Assembly: GCA_037176905.1 (NCBI GenBank)
Contig: JBBBWG010026402.1
Span: 47,469 to 71,354, forward strand
Reading direction: 5' to 3'
DNA length: 23,886 nt
Source of the DNA: Azolla pinnata
Taxonomy: Eukaryota > Streptophyta > Polypodiopsida > Salviniales > Salviniaceae
Part shown: positions 1 to 10,900 of the stretch, in pieces
How the letters are laid out: each line of letters starts with the position of its first letter
How positions within the stretch are numbered: position 1 is the first letter of the stretch
Position numbers and translations under genes: made by a program
The notes under the pieces: model-generated
Database searches by the model: none
Told to the model about the DNA's origin: nothing
What the model saw: the letters and a program-made list of their open reading frames with translations, nothing else

Positions 1-177
1 CAGACAAGAACGGATTTGATGACCAAAGAGCCTAGCCTCACCAGGGGAGTCATCAGGATGCCGTAAATGAAAGGAAGCAGCTAGTTCCTTTTATATAGGT
101 CAAAGTTCTAGGGCTCCCTCCTGATAAGTAGATGCATTTACACTTGTTCAGTGACCATATGGGTTTGTCTCAAACCG
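1..177 (-). mobile_element. Possible LTR fragment (U3/R-like), minus strand
   Basis: On the minus strand, GCCCTAG is followed ten bases later by TATATAAAAGG (about 80-112). The same motif order appears near 15530 and 23820 in other LTR-like sequence. No LTR ends, primer-binding site or coding sequence are visible, so this is an inference from motif layout and the adjoining 93-bp tandem repeats. It could instead be an ordinary intron or upstream sequence of the HAK gene. Confidence 0.3.
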
Positions 178-363
178 AGAATAACCGATTGTTTCCCTTA
201 TCTTACCCTTTGAACCAATCAAATTAGCCTTATAAATTGGTTCCTAAGGTTATGCCTATATCAAACAGTTAGGATAACTGATTGTTTTCTTTATCACACC
301 TTTTAAACCAATCAAATTAGCCTTATAAATTGGTTCCTAAGATTATGCCTTTAGCAAGTAGTC
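178..363. repeat. Two direct 93-bp repeats just upstream of HAK exon 1
   Basis: Units 178-270 and 271-363 share a near-identical core, including CAAATTAGCCTTATAAATTG and TGGTTCCTAAG, with scattered substitutions elsewhere. The second unit ends about 15 bp before the first visible HAK exon, next to its pyrimidine tract and CAG acceptor. Tandem units of this kind are common in the U3 part of plant LTRs. That fits the LTR-like promoter motif on the minus strand at 70-115. Confidence 0.85.
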
Positions 364-657
364 TTTTTTCTTCTGCAGGTTGTGCCATTGTCATTGACGC
401 TGAAGCTTGCCTTCGAGAGGCTCGGAGTGATGTATGGCGATGTCGGCACATCCCCGCTCTATGTCTACAACAGCACCTTCCCAGATCCTGACAAGCTCCC
501 CAACGAGCGAGACATCCTAGGAGCTCTCTCCCTCATCATCTACTCCCTCACCCTCATCCCCCTCATCAAATACGTGCTCATCATCCTCCATGCAAATGAC
601 CATGGCAACGGTAAATCGATGTGTTGCTTCATTCATTATATTCCGCTCTTGAAAACG

Positions 658-776
658 GCGTGCCATGCACTAGTTTTTGTGGATAACAAGCTAATAAGAG
701 CCTTGAAAGCTGGAAGTTTGCTTCATAAGTTGGTCCAAATTTACGTGTCATTTGTAAATCCGGCTTTTAAGGTTGG
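658..776 (+). repeat. Captured fragment of the neighbouring P5A ATPase inside HAK intron 1
   Basis: This stretch aligns without gaps to the reverse complement of 8936-9054, which is the end of P5A exon 12, all of intron 12 and the first bases of exon 13. I count 10 mismatches in 119 positions. It includes codons for [12 protein letters not shown]. The exon 12 donor GT is AT in this copy, so that splice site is dead. Because an intron is included, the copy was made at DNA level rather than from spliced mRNA. It lies in sense with the HAK gene, whereas the source gene is on the opposite strand. Confidence 0.93.
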
Positions 777-1022
777 GAGTCCCCATCTATGCTTCCGATA
801 CCAAGATCGATGCAATTAATTAGGTTAAGAATGAGCTAATTTGAGCGTCCCATCAAGAGTTCTGACACTTTTACACGATGGATCATCTAGTCTGATTGCA
901 TTATATATATAAATGTGTTGTTTCTTGCCTGGATTTTCCCTTGCTGCCCATTTTGTGTCAACATCGGAAAGCCCAAGTATTGTTTAAATGATCTTCAAGA
1001 GAGCAACTACGGCACACTGGCC

Positions 1023-1051
1023 AAAAAAGAAAGAAAGAAAGAAAGAAAGAT
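1023..1051 (+). repeat. AAAG microsatellite in HAK intron 1
   Basis: There are about six tandem AAAG units in the intron between HAK exons 379-610 and 1126-1383. No coding role. Confidence 0.9.
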
Positions 1052-3119
1052 ATATTAACGCCTCCTTAGGCCAATCTGACCCCAAGATGTAATTCATGCT
1101 CCTAAGCTGGACATCTGGTCTTTAGGTGGCACCTTTGCACTCTATTCGCTCATATGTCGGCACGCAAAGGTTAGTCGGCTCCAGAACCAACAGATTGAAG
1201 ATCAAGCATTGCTTGGTTCGAGCGAATCCAACACGACATCTCGAAACCGCGATCGAGCTCTCGGGATGCGAATGAAGGCGATGTTGGAAGGTAGCGCGAT
1301 AGCCAAGCAAAGCCTGCTAGTTGTGACGCTGCTTGGTACGTGTGCTGTCATTGGAGATGGGGCTTTGACTCCACCCATATCAGGTAACAAGCTCATTCTC
1401 CGAAAGATTTCATGAGCCCTGATACAAATCTACAACACCTAGCCCAAGACATTTGGCAATGCATGCATCGGGAATCGTTTCGTGGGTTTATTGCATGAAA
1501 TGCGCTTTTGATGTCGATGATTTCGTGTTTCGGTTTTGCAGTGATATCAGCTGTAAATGGAATTCAACTCAAGGACCCACAACTGACTATTAGTAAGCTT
1601 ATGAGCTACATGTTTTGTGTACATTTGCATAAGACCTTCCTCATCGTAACAGCGAGCGTTAGATGCTGTTCATGGGAATCTAGCGCATGCCTACGAGTGG
1701 TAATTGTATTATATGGTATTTTTGTATCGCAGATCACGTGGTCCTAATTTCGATCGCTGTCATAATTGCCTTATTCAGCATCCAAAGGTTTGGTACCGAG
1801 AAGATGTCCTACATGTTTGCACCGTGTCTCGTAATCTGGTTCCTCTTCATCGGCGCGATCGGAGTTTACAACATCTTCAAGCACGATACCACCATATTCC
1901 GAGCACTCAATCCTTATTACATCTTCGATTATTTCGATCGGAATGGAAAGCAAGGTTGGATATCCTTGGGAGGAATCGTGCTTGCGCTAACAGGTTTGTG
2001 CCCGATTCGCTTCTTTGATCATTCGGAAACAGTCAATCAATCGGTCGTTGGCTAGCTAACGACGGCGTTGACAACAGATGCTTGATAACATCTGCTCTCC
2101 ACTTTGTTTTTTTGAATGAATCGAATTGCAGGCACCGAAGCGATGTTTGCGGACTTGGGACACTTTTCAATGTCGTCCATTCGGGTAAGTTTATCTGGTT
2201 ATAGAAGCATTGTGATACATACACATTCTGATCGATGGAATCGTGGTTTGGTATGAATTATATAGCTAGCATTTGTCGGCGTAGTGTATCCTTCCCTATT
2301 GGCCTCTTACATTGGTCAAGGAGCTTACCTCATCAAGCATTCCGAGAGTGTGAGCCAATCGTTTTACGAGTCTATTCCAGGTAACGACGCAACCGTTCGT
2401 AATTCACGCTTCGATGATTCCAAGCTAAATTTTGATGAGCTGCTAAGTTTTCTCTCTCGTGATCGTGTTTTGGGTACTACCATAGAGCCTGTATTTTGGC
2501 CGATGTTTGTAGTGGCTTCGCTTGCCGCGATCATCGCGAGCCAATCCATGATATCTGCGACGTTTTCGATCATCGAGCAATCTCTCGCGCTCGGTTGCTT
2601 CCCGACGGTGAAGGTCATCCACACCTCCCCAAATTCAAGGGGCAAGTGTACATCCCGGAGGTGAACTGGCTACTGATGCTCATGTGCATCTTCATCGTCG
2701 CCTTCTTCAAGACGACCGGCTTCATCGGAAACGCGTTCGGTAAATTCGGACAGCGGCTTTGATCTTGATCGATCGATGTTTTTCTCTTAAAAGGCGAGAT
2801 CGGCAATGGGGGTTTCTTTCTTTCCTGAGGCAACGTGATTAGCGATCGAAAACCGAAATGGGTTAGTGGAAATCGAGGCATGACGACATGGGCATCTTGT
2901 GTTGCAGGCATCGCGGTGGTAGGCGTCATGTTTGTGACCACGATGCTGATGACCGTGATCATGCTCATGATATGGAACACCAACAAGTAGCTCGTGCTCG
3001 GCTCGATCGAGCTGCTCTACTTGTTCGCCAACTTATACAAGTTGGATCAAGGAGGATGGCTCCCGATCGCGTTCGCGTCGGCGCTGGGAGCGCTGATGCT
3101 GGTCTGGCAGAGCTGGCGA

Positions 3120-3366
3120 ATGGTACTGGTACTAGTATTGGTACTGGTATTGGTACTGGTACTGGCATTGGCACTGGCATTGGCATTGGTACTGATTCTG
3201 GTATTGTTGCTGGCATTGGCACTGGTACTGATACTGGTATTGTTACTGGTACTGGCATTGGCACTGGTACTGATACTGGTATTGTTACTGGTATTGGCAC
3301 TGGCACTGGCACCGGGACTGTTACTGGTACTGATACTGGTACTGTTACTGGTACTAGTTCTGGTAG
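3120..3366 (+). repeat. Degenerate 6-bp minisatellite (GGTACT/GGTATT) within the HAK 3' exon
   Basis: The stretch is built almost entirely of hexamers of the type GGTACT, GGTATT, GGCACT or GATACT. A higher-order 42-bp period is visible, with near-identical units starting at 3218 and 3260. No stop occurs in the three forward frames, which read as Val-Leu/Ala-Leu, Gly-Thr/Gly-Ile or mixed polymers. The minus strand also stays open in at least two frames. It sits between the last hydrophobic HAK segment (ending VWQSWR) and the conserved C-terminal tail, where family members carry a unique cytosolic domain. Confidence 0.95.
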
Positions 3367-3989
3367 CGAATGCGAGGAGACGACCGGCAAAGCTCTTCCA
3401 CCGATGATGGCGCTGCCGTCCTCGGCTCGTACCGATCACGAGGATCTGTGGAGTGCCGAGAGGAGAGTGAATGGGCATCTGGCGGGGGGCGACGGTGCTC
3501 TGGCGGAGGACGAACTGGCCTTCGTTCGGAGGGCGAGAGAAGAAGGGGTCACTTACATGCTCGGCAACAGCGTCGTCGAGGCCTCGAAAGATGCGCCCCT
3601 GGCGAAGAAGATCGTCGTGGATGGGATCTACCACGGGCTCCAGCGCATCTCGCGCCGCAGCAGAGTCGCGCTCGAGATCCCGCACAAGCGCCTCGTCGAA
3701 GTCGGCATCACTTACACCATCTGACTCCCCCCCCCCCTGAAGAAAACAAATAGCCATGGATGGAATCGATCAAGAAATCGATCTCCTTAACCGCCCTCGT
3801 CAGTCGATCGTTTGCTAATTTGTTGCTTGTTGTGTAACCACATGTATTTACCCGCAGAATGCCCCTGGGACTACCTGTCTCCCTTCTACCCGCAAGGTGT
3901 TGTTCATTGTACTATATTTTCGCAATGTACATTTGTTGTATTCTGCGGTTTCGAGACATTATTCTGCCGAGGTGCACTAACCACTAGCT

Positions 3990-3990
3990 T

Positions 3991-4058
<68 letters not shown>
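3990..4058 (+). repeat. Compound TA/GA microsatellite
   Basis: About 11 TA units (3990-4011) run directly into about 23 GA units (4012-4058), in the intergenic stretch after the HAK remnant. Confidence 0.97.
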
Positions 4059-4061
<3 letters not shown>

Positions 4062-4150
4062 AGTGCCAATTCACATGCGTGCATGAATGCCAAGTGCTGG
4101 AGCCCATATATATTATATGTAACTTCAAGATCTCGACCATTTCACTTGTA

Positions 4151-4219
4151 GTAATTATTATCTCTTGTAATTATTATCTCTTGCTAAGTCTTTGATACCT
4201 CTTGTAATTATTATCTCTT
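4151..4219 (+). repeat. 16-bp repeat, three copies
   Basis: The unit GTAATTATTATCTCTT occurs at 4151-4166 and 4167-4182 in tandem, and again at 4204-4219 after a 21-bp spacer. Intergenic; no function recognised. Confidence 0.9.
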
Positions 4220-5443
4220 GGTAGTAAGTTACTTCGATTTTCTTTTTTTTTGAAATTTTTGTTCTTTTCTCGTCTTTGGATTCGACAGATTCCCATGTTT
4301 TGCATCAACTCGATTTGCTCTTCGATTCTTGCGTTGCCCTTCAACTTCATCTCTACCTATCTGGCTCTAAAGTAAATGGCATCCTAAACTAGGGAGTTGA
4401 TCAGCTCTACAACTATGTGGTTCATTTGGAAGAGACGCTGCAAACAACAATACGAGGGCGCATGTGAGACAGCTACCAAACAAACAAGGGCAACTATTAG
4501 AAATCAAAGGCAATCTAGAATGTGCAAACAAAAAGCGTCAGGATTTCTACAATATTCGGGACTCTAGTCCCTTCTATTGATAGAAGGGCAGATGTGCTGA
4601 GCTAGCTCTATCGTCGTCCCCATTGGTTATTTCCTCCTCCCAGTACCTAGTTTTTAGGGGAATTTGGATCAAATTTGGAATATCTCTTACACTTCAAGTC
4701 ATTAGCTTGTTGTAGATTCTCCTAGAAAACCCCTCAATCTTATCGTGTACTCTTTGGACATCCGTTTATTTTAACACAAATGTTTGCATTTACAATGTTA
4801 AAAGTCTAATTACACAGTAGCTCCATTAAGCTAACGATGAACTTGATTCTCAACACTATAGAACCTCACAACTCTGCTGTAAGAAGTTTCATGAACATGA
4901 TGGTAGCAAGATGATGAGATCCAGCACAGATATATAAAGATCAAGCACATGTAGATATATAGTACATAGATTTGTATAAGTTATAGAAGGGACGATTTCC
5001 CCCGGGTTATTAGCACAATAGAAGTTCAAGAGAATAGTACATCCTCTACTACACATGTGATCAGAACAAGCGTCCATATCCCAGCTTTGACTCCATATAA
5101 TAAAAAATGTTCTCTTGCCAATACAGAGCACTACATTTCTGGTACTCTTCCGGTTATAACTCAAATAGGAAAATGCAAGAATGCTATCAATCTGTTGGCT
5201 TACCAGAATATGAATCTTCCCTTGGTTACAGAATGGCCCAGGTAGAAAATACTCAAAAAGACTCAGCTCATTACTCCATATATCGTAATGGACCATCCAA
5301 CAAAATTGGAATTTCCTAGAAGGTTTGTCCCCACAACAAAGACCACAGAGACTCAGAAAAAGATGGGGCGTGGGATATATACTTTAAACAACGCAACCAA
5401 CACAATTCTTAACAAACTGCCAAAGGGTCAAAACTCCATTTTA
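4220..5443. other. Intergenic, including the probable 3'UTR of the P5A ATPase
   Basis: No gene is recognised here. The stretch lies between two convergent genes: the HAK remnant on plus and the P5A ATPase on minus. The part nearest 5443 should hold the P5A 3'UTR and poly(A) site. A minus-strand AATAAA lies at 4764-4769, but it is about 680 bp past the stop, so I do not assign it. A 135-codon minus-strand open frame (4889-5296) shows no family resemblance. Confidence 0.5.
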
Positions 5444-7963
5444 CTACTTATCCTTCTTATCATCGATTGGCTTTGTTGTCGACGATCGCCGTAGCTTCTT
5501 TTCCCACGCAGGCATCTTACCAGGGAAAGCTTTCCGAAGCAGTTGCTCCCAAGCATAGCATGAAACCATCATCACTAATGCTGACCCCAAAAGCTTCGAA
5601 CCAAACGGTTGGGGTAGCGGAACCAGCCGTAACGAATCGTTCAATGCTCGAAACATGTCGGAAGTGATTGCAGTAAAGAAAATACCTGCAGATGTAAGCG
5701 CGTAAAAGAAAGCCTTGTTCTCCCTTATGCTTTGGTTGAATGGGTGGCCCATATAGTTAACTGCAAATGTCGCAACCTGAATCATCATGTTGGCCATGTA
5801 GGAAACTGTATTTACAAGATTAGGCTCGAAATCCGAGTCTGGCTCGATACATTCCTCTGGCATGAATTCAGCTGCAGCTCTCATCATTGTAATGAGAAAC
5901 GTAATGTGGATCGCAAACTGCCCCAACAGTGAAAGGAAGACATAAGCACAGAAAATGTTGGCATGTGGTCGCTCAGCTGATAAGGTCTCCATGGGACGTG
6001 CATGGGAAATGAAGAGAAAAAAAGCTGCTGTGAAAATACCACTAATGGTAGCTTGAACGTCTCCGAGTTTGACGCCATCTAAATACATCACACTCAGGAC
6101 ATAGGCAGTGGCTAAGCAGTTGAGGCCAAGAATCTTGAACATCTGAACTGTTGTTACTAGCGTACTCCTCCCCTGACGGATTATATCTACTGTTGGTTGC
6201 ACAGACGAGTGTTTTGCAGTGAATGGAGAAGCCATAGATGCATCGCCAAGTTTTACCACAGGAGCTGCTCTTCCATCACCTTCTTCATTCAGTTCATCCA
6301 TCAGCTTCTGTAGCTTCTGCTTCTCCCTCTCTACCGGAGTAAGCTGACGACTGCTTGAATTACCTTCCCCTGAAATCGTTCCTGTTAAGTTGATAGAATT
6401 AGAACTGACTTTTACTGGCCTGTTTAATACTGCACCAGTCTTACTATGAGAGGTTTGATTTGATAATGATGTAGAAATGCCCGAGGAAGAAAATGTTGCG
6501 TTTGTGCTCTTACTTTTCTTGACCCTGGCAACTTTACCTACAAAGAAATAAGATGACAAAGCCATTCTTAATGGGAATGAATAAATGCACACCAGCATTA
6601 ACAACTAACCACTCGCCGCTGAAGACGATGAATGTTTGGATGATGTGGGGGGGGTTGAGGATGGTTGATCAGGTGGAATGGCGTTCAAAAGGGCAACACC
6701 AACATGTGACTGAAATGACCAAGTTGTGTAAATAAATGTGTATGTAGATTCTCACATCTTAGATGATGTAAATTATATCCAAACCCTACTTGTTTCAACG
6801 CTCCAACATCATTTGTACCATCTCCACACATTAGTGCAATCCGTCCAACAGCCTTGAGTGTCGTAAGTATAAGTTCTTTTTGGTCTGGACTCACTCTTGC
6901 AAATACCTGCCAAAAGCAATCAGATTAAGATATTTTTTATTTTAGACAAGCATGCAAGCAACCGTGCATATATTGAGCTGTCAAAGATTACTTTCATATT
7001 GAATCCAACGATTAAAGATTTGATAGCCCTTGTATCATACAAGTCAACATCCAAAGTTTACCATGATGCCATGACAGTTCACATGATAAATCAACAATGT
7101 CAAACCAAACCTTAATAAAAGGAATGACTAATTGCAATGCTCCATTCCTTTGCAACAAGGCCATACTCTCTCCAGTAATACAAAGATCATATGTGGTAGA
7201 CAGGACCCTAACATCATCATCTCTGGTACCAGAAATAAACAGTAAGGAAGTCAAGTAGAGTCGAGAAAATCGTCCATGAAATAACTATAGACTTTCAATT
7301 TCACACATACTTAAAGGGCAAACGCTCCCTATCATCAGGTGATAGCCATTCAAAATCCCCACCGTGTTTGGGAGAAAGAATCAGAACTGGATTGGATAAA
7401 ATATAAACTTGCCGAGCTACATGACACGCAGTCAATGCCTGATCTCCAGTAATCATAACCTGCAGGTAACAAGATGGATCAGTAATTATAAAAGAAGATA
7501 ACCATATTATTTCAATGATAATCACATACCAGATCATGAGAAGAGGATTTCAGCTCTTTCAAAACCTTTGCAGAATCAGATCGAAGAGGACAAGCAAAAA
7601 CCTGTAAGTGGTTCAGAAGGCATTGATGCGTGCTAGAAACCATCTCTCCCTTCAAACTATGCTGTAAAACCTCATTAAAATTCATACCGCAAATCCAGCA
7701 AATAGCAAATCGCTCTCCACAGACTCCCTTTCAAGATTCCGCAATTCCCCAACCTAGAATTTTATCCGAGTCAATGTCTTGTAGAAAATTCATCTATACA
7801 GATTATAGGTGAACATTTGACCACTTGTGCATACCGGAAGGTCTGGCAAATTCTTGTATGCAAGAGCTAAAACCCTTGATCCCTGGCACGTAAAGTGCTT
7901 ATAGGTTTCAACATACTTTGCATGTGTCTCCAAAAGCCTTTCTTGAATGACTTCAGGCGCACC
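5444..7963 (-). other. P5A ATPase coding exons 15-22: P-domain hinge, linker, C-terminal membrane region
   Basis: Exons: 7963-7835, 7753-7688, 7601-7530, 7459-7311, 7222-7111, 6906-6790, 6709-6610 and 6537-5444 (residues 622-1233). Landmarks are [80 protein letters not shown], a Ser/Thr/Asn-rich linker over about residues 850-940, [24 protein letters not shown], and the membrane block in the 1.1-kb last exon. Exon 21 holds a run of eight G on the plus strand (C on the coding strand, 6647-6654). The frame stays open as read. Confidence 0.9.
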
Positions 7964-10900
7964 CTGCAAAGAGCCTCCATAATTATCTAACGAGCAAAAG
8001 AAATATTACTAGTTAACAAACAGTACATGAGTTGTGCATATTATATCAACATGCCAAAACTACGAACATGTTTCATCCTCCTTCATTGATTCTTGCATTT
8101 GGCTATTTTGATGTGCATTCAGAAAGAGCAGTCTCCAATTCTAATATCATGTAAGTCTACTAGCCTGTCTGTTAATTTATGATATCATTCGTTTCCTGAG
8201 AAAAAAGAATCACGTCACAGTTTGCATCTAAACATGTCTGCTATTATTTTCACGAAGTCAAAGAATTTGCTCTCAAGCTCTTTCTTTTCCAATCATTATG
8301 AGCCAATCCAAGACATCTGAAAAACAGGAATTTTGCATTATGATGTCTGGGCATCTCCTATGCACTTTGGTTCCTGAGTGTCTCAATCACTTTAACCTGA
8401 TTTACATCCAAAGTAGCAATCCATCTATACATAAACAAAGTCAACAATCCAAGATGAATTTTCACCAGTTCCATGATTATGGTCAAACCTCATAACATCT
8501 ATTTTGCATATTACTTTTCACTTCAAGATTGCACTGGTATCTCTGAAATACAATAGAAGCTTTCACATTAACTCGGCATCCTAGTGACAATCACTATGTC
8601 AAGAACATGAAAAACAGTCTCTGGAAACACATAAGCATAAGTGGATATCCATACCTTCACAAAAGCAAAATAAGATTCTTGTACGCGTACAACAGTAGAC
8701 ATTCTTTTTAAATAAGATGCAAAATGATGCCGTTGTAATATCTGCACTGGTTCATAATTTCCTCTGCAAATGAGATTTTGAATTTCAAACAAACTTCATA
8801 TAGAAACTAAATGAAACTAAGAAACCAACATAGACAGACAACTAGTAGTACAAATATTACTTGCGTGGAATTGCTTTTTCATCTGAAGTGTATGCCCACT
8901 CAATTCCTTTCAAGGCAGCTTTCTCCAACGGATCGCCAACCTTAAAAGCCAGATTTCCAAATGACATATAAATTCGGACCAACTTATGAAGCAAACTTTA
9001 AGCTTTCAAGGATCTTACTAGTTTGTTATCCACAAAAACTAGTGCATGGCACGCAGCTAGAACTTGGACAGCCTTCTCAGCCAAATTACTTGGGTCTGTT
9101 TCCAGCTCTGGATCTCTATCAAGAGAAACTACTCCACGAAATTCCTGGTAAGACACATCAGTCATGAGATGCATTTTTTACAGGTTTAGAATTATAGGGG
9201 TTAAAGACATACCATATCATCTGAAGTCAATGTGCCCGTCTTGTCAAAACAGCATACGTCAACCTGCAACAGCTCATTTTAAAACATGGATTACATGTAC
9301 ACTGGGCTGACAAAGAATGTCTTCAAAGACATACCTTTCCAGCAAAAGGTATCCTAAATGGCTCAGTGCAAAATATTCCCTTACGAGCTAGTGCAATAAG
9401 AGAAGTATTAACAGCAATTGAGAGCTCCATTGGCAATTCAGGTGGTATGACTGATGTGATGATGAGGGAACAGTTGAGGAAAAGCTTGTATTTGCTTCTT
9501 GAAGGATCCTCCAAACCCTGCAGGTACAATGGTAATAAGGTCCTTACGTATCTCATGTTCTCATATCTTGTTCAGAATAATACTATTGTTTTAATTCATG
9601 AATTTCTACATTAATCAAATGAAATAACCTTTTTTAAGACATATCCTGCTGCCACAAGAGCAAAGACAACAAGGAAACATATAAAGAGACCACTTTCCCA
9701 ATTGTTTGCAGTCACCTATGCAAGTTAAAGCCAATCAATTAATTTTCTCACATCAAAAACATCCAGTAAAATATATAGACAACAAATCACTCACCCGTTC
9801 AGTCGAGAATAGGATAGTCCGCATCAATTTACCCTGGCTTGTTTCAAACCCAGTACGCATGACAACAGCAAGGCATCCACCATCAGGAGTCTTCAGATGT
9901 CCAGCCTGTAAAGACGATATATAATGCATGACTGATTAAAAAACAGATACTAATTATTAAAAATCACATGTCAAAATTAGACCTGCACTGTTTTATGAAG
10001 GTTCAATGCCTATTTGTGTGCAGAAAGTTTGAGAAGCAGAAACATGTTTTTTAAAACCAACACAATCATTTCAGAGAAGCACCCAGCTTCACAGACAAAC
10101 AGAAGAGGACTTTCTGTTACAGGGGTAGGCACAGTAGAAATATTAAAAACCCGATTATAAATAAACAAATAAACAACACCTACATAAGCCTAAACCTACC
10201 CGGGTAAACAAATGCTACATTTACTTAATTAGTGTTTCTTCCAACTTCCAAATACACAAAAGAAGCTAAAGTAAACAAGCCAACGTGTAGGATTTTATCT
10301 GTTCACTGCAAGATTCACTGCAAGATCCTACCCTCTTTACAAGATGCATTCGAAACGCTAATCAGAAATGTAAATTACATTTCTTGTGGTTATACTGGAA
10401 GAATTAAGATCTATTTAAGCCTCCAGATTAATATATTCATGTCAGGCTAAGGTATAACCTTATCTGGCGAATGTTGTAATATCTTTGTTCCCCCAAAAAG
10501 TATGTGAGTTTTGTCTCTTTTCATGGATAGGTTTTCTCCTGCATGCCTGCCAACAATAGAAACCTGAAAATGAACCAAATTACACATTAGAAGAAATAAA
10601 TGCTTGTGATCCTCTGAAGATACATAACGGTAAAAGACATAAAGAGAATATTTATTAACATGTTCATTGTGAAGTGAACTAAAGAATACCTTCCATTGAG
10701 GTGTTGATTCTCCTGTCAATAGTGCTTCATTTGCAATAACATTTCCAGAAAGTAAGAGCATATCTGCTGGTACAGTTCTTTCTTCTGAACCCTGACCAAC
10801 TTGACGTCCAATGGATACCACATCCCCAGGAAGCAGGTCAATACCTGATAGTTTTACCCATCTGCCCTTGCAATAGTAGTAATCACAACAAATATTAAAT

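Larger units (their letters stand above)
379..3724 (+). pseudogene. KT/HAK/KUP potassium transporter, 5'-truncated by the window and apparently degenerate
   Basis: The HAK/KUP/KT family are K+ (H+-coupled) uptake carriers of the plasma or vacuolar membrane. Exons seen: 379-610, 1126-1383, 1542-1592, 1733-1993, 2132-2184, 2266-2380, 2486-2739 and 2908 onward. All have GT-AG borders, and phases match through exon 6. Family signatures are [80 protein letters not shown] and ASQSMISATFSII. The first exon lies before the window or is lost. Exon 7 needs a one-base shift near 2626-2633. Exon 8 has an in-frame TAG at 2988-2990. A minisatellite fills 3120-3366. The conserved C-terminus ([13 protein letters not shown] to VEVGITYTI, stop 3722-3724) follows in another frame. 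About 200 residues of the usual C-terminal domain are missing. The family call is firm. Pseudogene status could still reflect sequencing or assembly error. Confidence 0.85.

Noticed and set aside
2888..3724. A 278-codon plus-strand open frame with a Gly-Thr/Gly-Ile repeat, looking like a novel repeat protein.
   Set aside because: Its N-terminal part is out of frame with the recognisable HAK exon 8. The repeat is open in all forward frames because of its composition. Only the last ~70 residues match a known protein, the HAK tail.
4889..5296. A 135-codon minus-strand frame downstream of the P5A gene.
   Set aside because: No family motifs and AT-rich composition. It sits where the P5A 3'UTR or intergenic DNA is expected. 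Most likely a chance open frame.
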